NCBI GenBank assembly: GCA_902470895.1
Contig: CABRID010000006.1
Location: 1-42,946, forward strand
DNA length: 42,946 nucleotides
From: an uncultured Collinsella sp.
GTDB taxonomy: Bacteria; Actinomycetota; Coriobacteriia; Coriobacteriales; Coriobacteriaceae
Direction of reading: 5' to 3'
Shown here piece after piece: positions 8,836 to 16,921 of this stretch (within the stretch, counting starts at the first letter, position 1; each line of letters starts with the position of its first letter). Position numbers and translations under genes: made by a program. The notes under the pieces were generated by a model. The model was not told the DNA's origin. It saw nothing but the letters and a program-made list of their open reading frames with translations, and ran no database searches.

Positions 8836-9645
8836 ATGCTCAATAAAACGATTCCTGTCGGGGTCGATGGCTCGTCTGCCACGATTACGTCTTATGTTTT
8901 TGCTCCGACCGAAGATGCTTATGCTTTAAAACCGCTGCCTGCAGTTGTGGTCGTGCCGGGAGGCGGCTACGATCACGTTTCGCCGCGCGAAGGCGAGCCG
9001 GTAGCGCTCCGTTTGTTGGCGATGGGCTACCAAGCGTTTGTACTGAACTATTCGGTTGCTCCGGCTGTCTATCCGCTGGCATTGCAAGAACTCGCGCGGG
9101 CGGTCGATACCGTCCGAAGCCATGCGGCAGAGTACTGTGTCGATCCTGATCGGATTACGGTCATGGGTTTTTCGGCCGGTGGGCATCTAGTTGGCTTGCT
9201 CGGGGCGCTTTGGGACCAACCCTGGCTTGCAGAGTCGATTGCGGCATCGCCTGAGTCGATTCGGCCTGACACACTTTGCTTGGGCTATCCGGTCGTAAGC
9301 TCGGGGGCCTATGCTCATCGTGGTTCATTTGAACACCTAACGGGTGCCGATGGCGCTTTGGCTCAAAAGTTGTCGATCGAGAATATGGTGGGCGAGGGCT
9401 TCCCCCGTACGTTCTTGTGGCATACCGCCGAGGATGCATCGGTACCAGTTCAAAATAGCCTCCTTCTTGCGCAGGCTCTTGCCGACCACGGGATTGGCTT
9501 TAGCCTACATGTCTTTCCGCATGGAAAGCATGGGGCATCGCTCGCCACGGCCCTAACGGCATTTAAGGGCTGCGCCGAGCATATTCAGCCACAAGTTCAG
9601 GGCTGGCCTGAACAGTTCGTTGCATGGGAGCGTGATGGACGATGA
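8836..9645 (+). CDS. Alpha/beta-hydrolase esterase (acetyl-xylan/pectin acetylesterase-like)
   Basis: A 269-residue single-domain alpha/beta hydrolase of the BD-FAE/acetyl-xylan-esterase type. The oxyanion segment PGGGYDHVS leads to the nucleophile elbow GFSAGG, with Asp in HTAEDASVP and His in FPHGKHG completing the triad. No signal peptide is present, so it acts inside the cell. Its place between GH28 and the pectin methylesterase fusion suggests it removes acetyl groups from pectic oligosaccharides; the substrate is inferred from context. It starts at ATG 8836 after GAAAGGG. The stop overlaps the next gene's start (ATGA), indicating translational coupling. Confidence 0.82.
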   Translation: MLNKTIPVGVDGSSATITSYVFAPTEDAYALKPLPAVVVVPGGGYDHVSPREGEPVALRLLAMGYQAFVLNYSVAPAVYPLALQELARAVDTVRSHAAEYCVDPDRITVMGFSAGGHLVGLLGALWDQPWLAESIAASPESIRPDTLCLGYPVVSSGAYAHRGSFEHLTGADGALAQKLSIENMVGEGFPRTFLWHTAEDASVPVQNSLLLAQALADHGIGFSLHVFPHGKHGASLATALTAFKGCAEHIQPQVQGWPEQFVAWERDGR

Positions 9646-11804
9646 GCGAAAGTATCTATACGCTGCGCGTTTCGAGGGCTGCGGCAGGAGCGTATCCAAC
9701 GATTTCCGATGCCTTGGCGGCAGCCGATCAGCTCTATCCGGTTGCCGAGCAACCGGTGATGATTCGCGTCGATCCGGGCGAGTATCGCGAGCGGGTCGAG
9801 ATTCATCGCTCGCATGTGACGATTGAGGGAGAGACGGCCGACAGCGTGCGTATCGTTGGCAGTCTATGTGCCAAGATGCCTTCGGAGGACGGCTCGGGCG
9901 TCGACGGCACGCTCGGCACCTTTAGGACCTATACCGTTTTGGTCGATGCCGACGACGTGCGGCTCGAGAACCTCACAATCGTCAACGATGCCGGCGACGG
10001 TCGCGAGGTGGGGCAGGCGATTGCCCTGTACGCCGACGGCGACCGTTTGGTGGTCGACGCCTGTTGCATTACGGGGCGCCAAGACACGCTGTTTTTGGGC
10101 CCGTTGCCCCCGCGCGAAGTCAAACCGGGCGGATTCATTGGGCCCAAGCAGTTTGCGCCGCGTCGGGTGGGCCGTCAGTATTTTCGACGCTGCCGGATTG
10201 AGGGCGATGTCGACTTTATCTTTGGCGGCGCGTGTGCCTATTTTGAGGGGTGCGAGATCCGCTCGCTCAACCGCAATATGGACGTGAACGGTTACGTGAC
10301 GGCGGCATCGACGCCTGAGGGAGAGCCATATGGCTTCGTGTTCCACGGCTGCTCGTTTACAGCTCCGCAGGACGTGGCGCCGGACTCGGTCTACCTGGGT
10401 CGTCCGTGGCGCGAATGGGCCCAGACCGTGTTGATCGATTGCTGGCTGGGGCAACACATCAAGCACGATGGTTGGTGGGATTGGAATAAGCCGACGGCGC
10501 ACGAGAGGGCATGCTACGCTGGCGCAATCCTGCATGGCCCGGCGGGCGATGCTGCCGGCTGGGTACCATGGGCCCGCGAGCTCGATGCGGCGGCCGCTGC
10601 CCGGTACGCCCGCGACCAGGTGCTTGCCGGTGCAGACGGCTGGGACCCCGAGGGCGGCTCGGGCGATGCTGTGGAGACCGCCAGTCTTTCCGATAGCGGT
10701 CGCACGGTGCACATCGACACCTATTACGAAGACGAACCGGCGTTTCGCGACCGTCTTAAGCGCGAGGGCCGTTCCGCCGCGTTTAAGGGCACGACGCCTG
10801 GCGACTTTGGAGCATGGCAGATTGCGACGAGGGCTCGGCTGTTTGACCTGTTGGGCTTCTCGCTTATGGATCGCGTGCCGATTGAGGTACGCGAGCTCGA
10901 TCGGGTGCGGATTGCCGGCGGCATCGTGCGCACCCATGCGATGCTGCAAGTGGAGCGCGACGTTTGGATGCCGTTCTATCTGCTGGAGCCGCAGGCGCCC
11001 AAGCTCGATGCGCACGGCTGCAAGCGCTGCTATATCTGTCCGCATGGACACCAAGGCGCCGGCGCCGCAAGTGTTGCGGGTGTGACGGGCGTGCCGGCGG
11101 TCGACGATGCCGTGCGTAAGTTCAACTACGACTACGGTCTGCGCCTGGCACGCATGGGCTATGTGACCGTCTGCCCCGATGCCCGTGGCTGGGGATACCG
11201 TCGCGATTGGAAGGGCCAGGGCGATGACGAGAACAGCTTCCTGCGCGGCACGTGCCTGAACCAGGCACGCATGGCCGAGCCGCTGGGCCTTACCGTTGCG
11301 GGCCTCAACGCCTGGGACAACATGCGTCTGGTCGATTACCTGGAGGCGCGCGGCGACATTGCCATGGACGACCTGGGCTGCTTTGGCTTTTCGGGCGGCG
11401 GATACATGACGTTGTACCTGGCGGCGCTCGACCCGCGCGTGCGCAAGGCGTTTGTCTCGGGCTATCTGTACGGTGTCGACGATTCGCTGCTGCACCTCAA
11501 CGGCAACTGCAGCTGCAACTATGTGCCGGGGCTGTGGCGCCTGCTCGATATGGGTGACATCGCCTCGCTTATCGCACCGCGCCCGCTGTTGGTGCAGAGC
11601 TGCGAGGGCGATCATCTTAACGGTGCCCGTGGGCTTGCGAACGTGGACGAGCAGCTCGATATCGTTCGGGACGCCTATGAGCTTGTGGGACATGCCGGCG
11701 ACTTGTCACACGAGGTCTGCCCGGGCGGGCACCATTTGGGCGTTGCTCACCTTGCCGAGGATATCGAGTGGCTTGACGAGCGTGCTGCCGGGGTTTGCTC
11801 GTAG
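9642..11804 (+). CDS. Pectin methylesterase (CE8) fused to a C-terminal alpha/beta hydrolase
   Basis: A 720-residue two-domain protein. Residues 1 to about 310 form a CE8 pectinesterase beta-helix: GRQDTLF (Q147, D148), GDVDFIFGG (D191) and YLGRPWRE (R254) carry the catalytic Asp pair and Arg. From about 340 to the end is an alpha/beta hydrolase of the acetyl-xylan-esterase-like group, with elbow GFSGGGY (S584), the DARGWGYRRDW segment, and acid/His candidates in EGDHLNG and CPGGHHLG. No signal peptide is seen. The pairing suggests one cytoplasmic enzyme removing methyl and acetyl groups from pectic oligomers, which is inference. It overlaps the upstream esterase by 4 nt. CE8 proteins are usually single-domain and exported, so both fusion and location are notable. 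Confidence 0.85.
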   Translation: MSESIYTLRVSRAAAGAYPTISDALAAADQLYPVAEQPVMIRVDPGEYRERVEIHRSHVTIEGETADSVRIVGSLCAKMPSEDGSGVDGTLGTFRTYTVLVDADDVRLENLTIVNDAGDGREVGQAIALYADGDRLVVDACCITGRQDTLFLGPLPPREVKPGGFIGPKQFAPRRVGRQYFRRCRIEGDVDFIFGGACAYFEGCEIRSLNRNMDVNGYVTAASTPEGEPYGFVFHGCSFTAPQDVAPDSVYLGRPWREWAQTVLIDCWLGQHIKHDGWWDWNKPTAHERACYAGAILHGPAGDAAGWVPWARELDAAAAARYARDQVLAGADGWDPEGGSGDAVETASLSDSGRTVHIDTYYEDEPAFRDRLKREGRSAAFKGTTPGDFGAWQIATRARLFDLLGFSLMDRVPIEVRELDRVRIAGGIVRTHAMLQVERDVWMPFYLLEPQAPKLDAHGCKRCYICPHGHQGAGAASVAGVTGVPAVDDAVRKFNYDYGLRLARMGYVTVCPDARGWGYRRDWKGQGDDENSFLRGTCLNQARMAEPLGLTVAGLNAWDNMRLVDYLEARGDIAMDDLGCFGFSGGGYMTLYLAALDPRVRKAFVSGYLYGVDDSLLHLNGNCSCNYVPGLWRLLDMGDIASLIAPRPLLVQSCEGDHLNGARGLANVDEQLDIVRDAYELVGHAGDLSHEVCPGGHHLGVAHLAEDIEWLDERAAGVCS

Positions 11805-11881
11805 GCCATGGGCAAAGCGCGAGCAAGCGGTAATGACCGACAAAACCAAAGACCGCCGTTTGGGCGGGGAGGAGTATAACC

Positions 11882-12553
11882 ATGAAACCGATGAAGACAT
11901 TGAGTGAATCGACCATCTGCTGCTTTGGCGATTCGACCACATGGGGTGACAACGGATGCGGCGCAGGCGGCAACGACATCTCCTGGACCACGCACCTGGG
12001 CGCGCTGCTGGGCGGTGCGACCGTTGAGAACTTTGGCATCAAGGGTTCGCGCATCGCCATTAAGACTGACCGTACCGATTCGTTTGTCGAGCGTCTGGAC
12101 GGCATCGATGACGCGGCCGATGTCTATGTCGTCTTTGGCGGCGTCAACGACTTTAGCCGCAACGTGCCGCTTGGCGAGCTGGGCAGCACCGATGTGCATG
12201 AGTTCTATGGTGCGGTCGATTATCTGATCCGTACCATCACGGCGCGCTCACCCCAGGCAAAGCTCGTGTTTATGACGCCGTGCAAGACGAGTGGCAAGCA
12301 CGAGAAGGATATTCCGGCGAGCAATGAGCTCAACCATCTGGGCCTGACGCAGATCGCGTACGTGCGGGCGATGCTCGAGGTTTGCGACCGCTACTCGGTG
12401 CCGGTAATCGATCTGTACGCGCAAAGCGGCATCAGCCCGTTTTTGCCGGAGCATCGCGAGCTCTATATGCCGGATGGTTTGCATTACAGCCCGGCTGGTT
12501 ATGAGCGTCTGGCGCATCGCATTGCCGCGGGCTTAGCTGCCGTTTGCCGCTAA
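11882..12553 (+). CDS. SGNH/GDSL-family esterase
   Basis: A 223-residue SGNH hydrolase. Block I is GDSTTWG (nucleophile S18), block III is GGVNDF, and block V is DGLHYSPAGYERL with the catalytic Asp and His near the C terminus. GDST rather than GDSL resembles rhamnogalacturonan acetylesterases (CE12), but the family is broad. No signal peptide is evident. It starts at ATG 11882 after a strong GGGGAGGAG. It follows the CE8 fusion by 77 nt and likely belongs to the same transcript, so the inferred job is deacetylation of pectic oligosaccharides. Confidence 0.8.
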   Translation: MKPMKTLSESTICCFGDSTTWGDNGCGAGGNDISWTTHLGALLGGATVENFGIKGSRIAIKTDRTDSFVERLDGIDDAADVYVVFGGVNDFSRNVPLGELGSTDVHEFYGAVDYLIRTITARSPQAKLVFMTPCKTSGKHEKDIPASNELNHLGLTQIAYVRAMLEVCDRYSVPVIDLYAQSGISPFLPEHRELYMPDGLHYSPAGYERLAHRIAAGLAAVCR

Positions 12554-12578
12554 AAGTCTGCCGTTCGCTGGGAATGTA

Positions 12579-12635
12579 GGGTTAACGTTCACCCTGCATT
12601 CCCCGTTCGCGTTACACTAGGGTTAACGTTCACCC
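12579..12635 (+). promoter_or_regulatory. GH105 promoter between two GGGTTAACGTTCACCC operators
   Basis: Identical sites GGGTTAACGTTCACCC at 12579-12594 and 12620-12635 have centres 41 bp apart. TTCACC (12588-12593) as -35 and TACACT (12612-12617) as -10, with an 18-bp spacer, lie between them. It is the same nested layout as at uxaC and the symporter, and makes the GH105 gene the start of a new transcription unit. Confidence 0.75.
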
Positions 12636-12660
12636 ATCATTAACGTCAGAGGGGACAGCA

Positions 12661-13899
12661 ATGGGTTGCAATCAGATTCTGGACCGTTACATCGAGCAGT
12701 TGATCGAGACCTCGACGCCGCAGGCGCCGGCCTGGAACATCGAAAAGCTCCGTGCCGGTAAGGAGAACACCTGGAACTACATCGATGGCTGCATGATCAA
12801 GGCACTCATCGAGCTGTACGAGATCACGGGTGAGCAGCGCTACCTGACCTTCGCCGACGACTATATCGACTTCTTTGTCCAGGAAGACGGCACCATCAAG
12901 CATTACAACCCCGAGGAGTACAACCTCGACAACGTCAACGCCGGCAAGACCCTCTATAAGCTGTATGACCTGGTGGGCAAGCCCAAGTACCGTGCCGCCA
13001 TGGACACCATTTACCGTCAGCTCGAGACCCAGCCGCGTACCAAAGAGGGCGTCTTTTGGCACAAGGCCGTCTACCCTAACCAGATTTGGCTCGATGGTAT
13101 GTACATGGCGCAGCCGTTCTACATGCAGTACGAGCTGAGCTTCCACAACCGCCGCGCCTGCTCGGACAGCTTCCATATGTTCCAGGTCGTACACGACCTG
13201 ATGCGCAACCCGCTCAACGGTCTGTACTATCATGCCTACGACGCAAGCCGCAAGCAGTTCTGGTGCGATCCGGTCACCGGCCTTTCGGCCAACTTCTGGC
13301 TGCGTGCCGAGGGCTGGTTTGCCATGGCGCTCATCGATACCTGGGAGCTCATGCCGCCCTCGATGTCGGCCGAGAAGGACGAGATCCGCAAGATGTTCCA
13401 CGACCTGATCGACGCCATGCTGCCGTATCAGGATGAGAAGACCGGCATGTGGCACCAGGTTATCAACCTGCCCAACATCGCCCCCAACTACCTGGAGGAG
13501 AGCGGCAGCGCCATCTTTGCCAACGCCATCATGAAGGGCGTGCGCCTGGGCGTGCTGGGCGAGCGCTATTACCAGTATGGTCGTCGCGCCTTCGACGGTA
13601 TCTGCGAGACCTGCCTGTCCGAGCATGATGGACAGCTGGCGCTCGACAACATCTGCCTGGTCGCGGGCCTGGGCAACACCACACACCGCGAGGGCACGTT
13701 TGGCTACTACATGAGCGAGCCCATCGTCAAAAACGACGCGAAGGGCGTGGCGCCGCTGGTGCTGGCCTATATCGAGACCATGCACCACGACAAGCTGGCC
13801 GGCAAGCGCGACCCGCTGGCCCCTTCGGGCGTGTGCTCCATCGAGGACCCGTTTGGCGGATACACCCCGGGCATCAACGCTTGCAAGGGATGTGAATAG
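12661..13899 (+). CDS. GH105 unsaturated rhamnogalacturonyl/galacturonyl hydrolase
   Basis: A 412-residue (alpha/alpha)6-barrel protein of family GH105 (YteR/YesR type). It hydrates the C4-C5 double bond of the terminal unsaturated uronate on pectin-lyase products, releasing unsaturated galacturonate. The key motif WLDGMYMAQPFY (W143, D145) contains the catalytic Asp; WLRAEGWFAMAL is another family block. No signal peptide is present, so it acts in the cytoplasm on imported oligomers. The start at ATG 12661 follows AGAGGGG. The released sugar rearranges to the keto form used by the RpiB-like isomerase and KduD at 28-29 kb, linking the two loci. Confidence 0.92.
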   Translation: MGCNQILDRYIEQLIETSTPQAPAWNIEKLRAGKENTWNYIDGCMIKALIELYEITGEQRYLTFADDYIDFFVQEDGTIKHYNPEEYNLDNVNAGKTLYKLYDLVGKPKYRAAMDTIYRQLETQPRTKEGVFWHKAVYPNQIWLDGMYMAQPFYMQYELSFHNRRACSDSFHMFQVVHDLMRNPLNGLYYHAYDASRKQFWCDPVTGLSANFWLRAEGWFAMALIDTWELMPPSMSAEKDEIRKMFHDLIDAMLPYQDEKTGMWHQVINLPNIAPNYLEESGSAIFANAIMKGVRLGVLGERYYQYGRRAFDGICETCLSEHDGQLALDNICLVAGLGNTTHREGTFGYYMSEPIVKNDAKGVAPLVLAYIETMHHDKLAGKRDPLAPSGVCSIEDPFGGYTPGINACKGCE

Positions 13900-13900
13900 C

Positions 13901-14806
13901 GTGGGAGCCATTACTCCGGGCGTGCGCCTGCACGACCTTCCGCAGGGAACGGTCGAGGAGCGCATTCGCATGGCGGGCGAGCTGGGCTTTTCGTGCATCC
14001 AGCTGCCGAGCAAGGTGCTCTATAAGTCGATGGGCATCAACCGTTTGGGCCTTACGCGCGAGCTTGCCGACCACCTTCGCGCGGTGCTCGACGAGGCGGG
14101 GGTTTCGGTTGCTGTGTTCGGTTGCTATAAAAACCTGGCGACCCCCGATCGCCAACAGCTTATGGACAACTTTGCCGAGTACGAGGCATGCCTGAATTTT
14201 GCCAAGATGCTCGGCGGTTGCCCGGTGGGTACCGAGACCGGTCGTCCTAACGTGCAGAACGCCGTGGCGGACGACCGCATGACCGACGAGGCACTCGATG
14301 CGTTTGTCGAGGCTCTCAAATATGTCTGCACGCGCGCCGAGGCCATGGGCGGGCAGATTTTGATCGAGCCCGGCTGGAACGAGACGGTTAACACGCCCCA
14401 GCGTTGCCGCGAGGTGCTCGAGCGTGTGCCGAGCTCGGCGCTCGGCGTGATTTACGACCCGGTGTCGCTGCTGCACCCCAGCGTTGTCGGTGAGGCGCAG
14501 GAGATTACGTCGCACATGCTCTATCTGTGTGGCAGCAAGGTTCGCGTGCTGCATGCCAAGGACTACGAAGTCGTGGATAACGAGGATGAGGCCGGCTGGT
14601 GCGACGGCACGGGCTCGCGTCTGGTGTGCCATGGCGTGGGCGAGACGGGTCGCTACGACTTTGAGCCCGTCGTCGCCTGGGCCGCTGCCGCCTGCCCGGG
14701 CATTCCGTGTGTGGTCGAGAACAGCGTGCCGGCGACGGCAGCCGGCTGCTTGACGACGCTCGAGCGTATGTCTGCTCGTTGCGAAGGTGCGCATCGGGAG
14801 ATGTAG
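13901..14806 (+). CDS. Xylose-isomerase-like TIM-barrel sugar isomerase/epimerase
   Basis: A 301-residue protein of the AP-endonuclease-2/xylose-isomerase-like TIM-barrel superfamily. Visible metal-ligand-type segments are LIEPGWNETV (Glu), IYDPVSLLHP (Asp), VLHAKDYEV (His/Lys/Asp) and the C-terminal VVENSVP (Glu). The exact substrate cannot be assigned; a pectin-derived sugar or sugar acid is inferred from the operon. GTG 13901 is chosen because AAGGGA lies 10 nt upstream and it begins one base after the GH105 stop; GTG 13892 in the same frame would sit too close to that site. Confidence 0.78.
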   Translation: MGAITPGVRLHDLPQGTVEERIRMAGELGFSCIQLPSKVLYKSMGINRLGLTRELADHLRAVLDEAGVSVAVFGCYKNLATPDRQQLMDNFAEYEACLNFAKMLGGCPVGTETGRPNVQNAVADDRMTDEALDAFVEALKYVCTRAEAMGGQILIEPGWNETVNTPQRCREVLERVPSSALGVIYDPVSLLHPSVVGEAQEITSHMLYLCGSKVRVLHAKDYEVVDNEDEAGWCDGTGSRLVCHGVGETGRYDFEPVVAWAAAACPGIPCVVENSVPATAAGCLTTLERMSARCEGAHREM

Positions 14807-14902
14807 CGTGGCTGGCGGCCGCTACGGGCGGCCGTCTTGCCGGTACTGGGCAGCATCTGGAACTGCCCGTTATTGTGTTGATGCGAATCAGAGGGGAATC
14901 GC

Positions 14903-16120
14903 GTGGCTATCCACATTGTCGAGGAAGCAAATCGTTGTCTGGGTTGTAAAAGGGCGTTCTGCCAGATCAAGGGCTGCCCGGTGCAGACGCCTATCCCGCA
15001 GGTCATCGATCTGTTTAAGCAGCGTCGTCTAGAAGAAGCGGGCGAGTTGCTGTTCCAGAACAACCCCATGAGCGCGGTTTGCTCCATGGTGTGTAACCAT
15101 TCGGGCCAGTGCGAGGGTTCGTGCATTCAGGGTCGCAAGGGCACGCCGGTGCATTTCTCGAGCATCGAGAACTATATCTCCACGGCGTATCTCGACCGCA
15201 AGGAGTGGAAGCCCGCCCCGTCGTGCGGCAAGCAGATTGCCGTGGTCGGCTCGGGTCCTGCCGGTATTACCGTGGCTATTAAGATGGCCCAGCTGGGCTG
15301 CGCCGTTACCGTGTTTGAGCAGCGCCCCGAGATCGGCGGCGTGTTGGAGTACGGCATCCCCGAGTTCCGTCTGCCGCGCTCGCTGGTGCAAAAGTACCGC
15401 CACGTGATGTGCTCGCTCGGCGTGCGCGTGCGTCCCTCGACCACCATCGGCGGCGCGCTGCATATCGACGATCTGCTGCGCGACGGTTATGACGCGGTCT
15501 TTGTGGGCACGGGCACCTGGCGTGCTCGCAAGCTGGGGATTCCTGGCGAGTCGCGCGGTAACGTGCTGTTTGGCATCGACTACCTGGTCGATCCCACGAG
15601 TGTGGCGATCGGGCAGAATGTGGCAGTTATCGGTGCCGGCAATGTTGCCATGGATGTGGCCCGCACGGCTCTGCGCTCGGGCGCTCGCAAGGTTACCGTG
15701 TATGCCCGCTCGCGCCACATCTCGGCAATTGACGACGAGGTCGAGCTGACCGAGCTCGACGGCGCCGAGATCGTGTGCGGCAAGGCTATCTGCGCCATCG
15801 ACGACAACGGCCCCGTGTTCGAGACGGCCATCTTCGACGAGGACAACAACGTGGTGGGCTACGAGGAAGAGCTCGACCATGCGTCTGCCGACACAGTTGT
15901 GATTGCGGCTTCGCAGGTGCCCAAGGACAAGCTTGTGCTTACGACGGGCGGTCTGGAGACCGACCATCGCGGCCTTCTTTCGGTCGATGAATGCGGTATG
16001 ACCACCGTGCCTGGCGTCTTTGCCGCCGGCGACGTGGTTAACGGCCCGCTCACCGTGGTTCATGCCGTGGCAGGCGCCAAGCTCGCCGTCGAAGGCATGA
16101 CTGCCTATTTGGGTCTCTAA
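14903..16120 (+). CDS. GltD-like NAD(P)-dependent FAD/Fe-S oxidoreductase
   Basis: A 405-residue protein resembling the glutamate synthase small subunit and related NfnB/SudA-type flavoproteins. The N-terminal cysteine-rich region (CLGCKRAFCQIKGC, then CSMVCNHSGQCEGSC) should bind Fe-S clusters. FAD-binding GSGPAGIT and NAD(P)-binding GAGNVAMDVAR follow, and VFAAGDVVNGP closes the FAD fold. No large subunit (GltB) is nearby, so its electron partner is unknown. GTG start at 14903 after AGAGGGGA. It sits 96 nt after the TIM-barrel gene and may share the GH105 transcript. A role in hexuronate use is unclear. Confidence 0.82.
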   Translation: MAIHIVEEANRCLGCKRAFCQIKGCPVQTPIPQVIDLFKQRRLEEAGELLFQNNPMSAVCSMVCNHSGQCEGSCIQGRKGTPVHFSSIENYISTAYLDRKEWKPAPSCGKQIAVVGSGPAGITVAIKMAQLGCAVTVFEQRPEIGGVLEYGIPEFRLPRSLVQKYRHVMCSLGVRVRPSTTIGGALHIDDLLRDGYDAVFVGTGTWRARKLGIPGESRGNVLFGIDYLVDPTSVAIGQNVAVIGAGNVAMDVARTALRSGARKVTVYARSRHISAIDDEVELTELDGAEIVCGKAICAIDDNGPVFETAIFDEDNNVVGYEEELDHASADTVVIAASQVPKDKLVLTTGGLETDHRGLLSVDECGMTTVPGVFAAGDVVNGPLTVVHAVAGAKLAVEGMTAYLGL

Positions 16121-16135
16121 CATATCCCATCCATT

Positions 16136-16202
16136 AGTTGCGGTGAAATACGGACTGTTTTGGCTGTCAAAGGCCTTATCTAATCCGTATTCCACCGCAA
16201 CT
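16136..16202. repeat. 67-nt palindromic repeat, copy 1
   Basis: Begins AGTTGCGGTGAAATACGGA and ends TCCGTATTCCACCGCAACT; the termini are inverted repeats. It lies between the convergent GltD-like and kdpE genes. TTTTT follows on the plus strand, so it could act as a terminator. It is nearly the same sequence as copy 2 at 24545 on the other side of the kdp locus. Confidence 0.85.
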
Positions 16203-16216
16203 TTTTGTGGGGTGGG

Positions 16217-16921
16217 CTAGAGACGCTGCATGCGGTACCCGACACCCATGTGCGTCTGAATCATCTTGGGATGAGAGGGGTCTGCCTCGATCTTCTTGCG
16301 CAGGGTGCGCATGAACACGCGCAGGCTCGCCAGATCGCTGTCCCAGCTCGTGCCCCATATCTCGCGGGTGATGAAGGTGTGGGTGAGCACCTTGTCGACG
16401 TTTTTCGCCAGAAGGACGAGCAATTTGTACTCGGTTGGGGTGAGCGAGAGCTCGCGTCCGTCTTTCGTCGCGTATCCCGCGGCGTAGTCGATATGCAGCG
16501 GACCGTTGTCGAACGTGCTCGCTTCTGTCGACTCGCTCGACGCCATCGAGGAACGCCTCAAATTCGCGCGGACGCGCGCAAGCAACTCATCCACAGAAAA
16601 GGGCTTGGTGAGGTAGTCGTCTGCCCCTGCGTCAAGTGCTGCAATCTTGTCGGAATCTTCGGTGCGCGCCGAAATGACGATAATGGGGACTGCCGACCAG
16701 CTTCGGATCTTCGTGATGACCTCGATACCGTCAATGTCGGGAAGGCCGAGGTCGAGCATGATGAGGCTGGGGCCGTGCGACACCGCATCCATGATGGCGG
16801 CCTGGCCGTTGCAAACCTTGCTCACGACATAGCCGTGGAGGTCAAGCGCGGTCGAAACGAGGTTTTGAACGGTCAGGTCATCTTCGACCAGGAGGATGCG
16901 TGGCTTAGCGGCATTATTCAT
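16217..16921 (-). CDS. kdpE: KdpE response regulator
   Basis: A 234-residue OmpR/PhoB-type response regulator. The receiver domain has the acidic pair in LLVEDD, the phospho-acceptor Asp in IMLDLGLPD and Lys in TKPF. The C-terminal winged helix includes LTPTEYKLLVLL and ends THMGVGYRMQ. Start ATG at 16921 overlaps the kdpD stop by 8 nt, typical of a coupled kdpD-kdpE pair. It is expected to activate the divergent kdpFABC operon under K+ limitation. Confidence 0.94.
   Translation of the reverse strand: MNNAAKPRILLVEDDLTVQNLVSTALDLHGYVVSKVCNGQAAIMDAVSHGPSLIMLDLGLPDIDGIEVITKIRSWSAVPIIVISARTEDSDKIAALDAGADDYLTKPFSVDELLARVRANLRRSSMASSESTEASTFDNGPLHIDYAAGYATKDGRELSLTPTEYKLLVLLAKNVDKVLTHTFITREIWGTSWDSDLASLRVFMRTLRKKIEADPSHPKMIQTHMGVGYRMQRL

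Noticed and set aside
9864..11693. 609-codon minus-strand open frame opposite the CE8 fusion
   Set aside because: No family motifs; the plus-strand gene shows intact catalytic motifs throughout.
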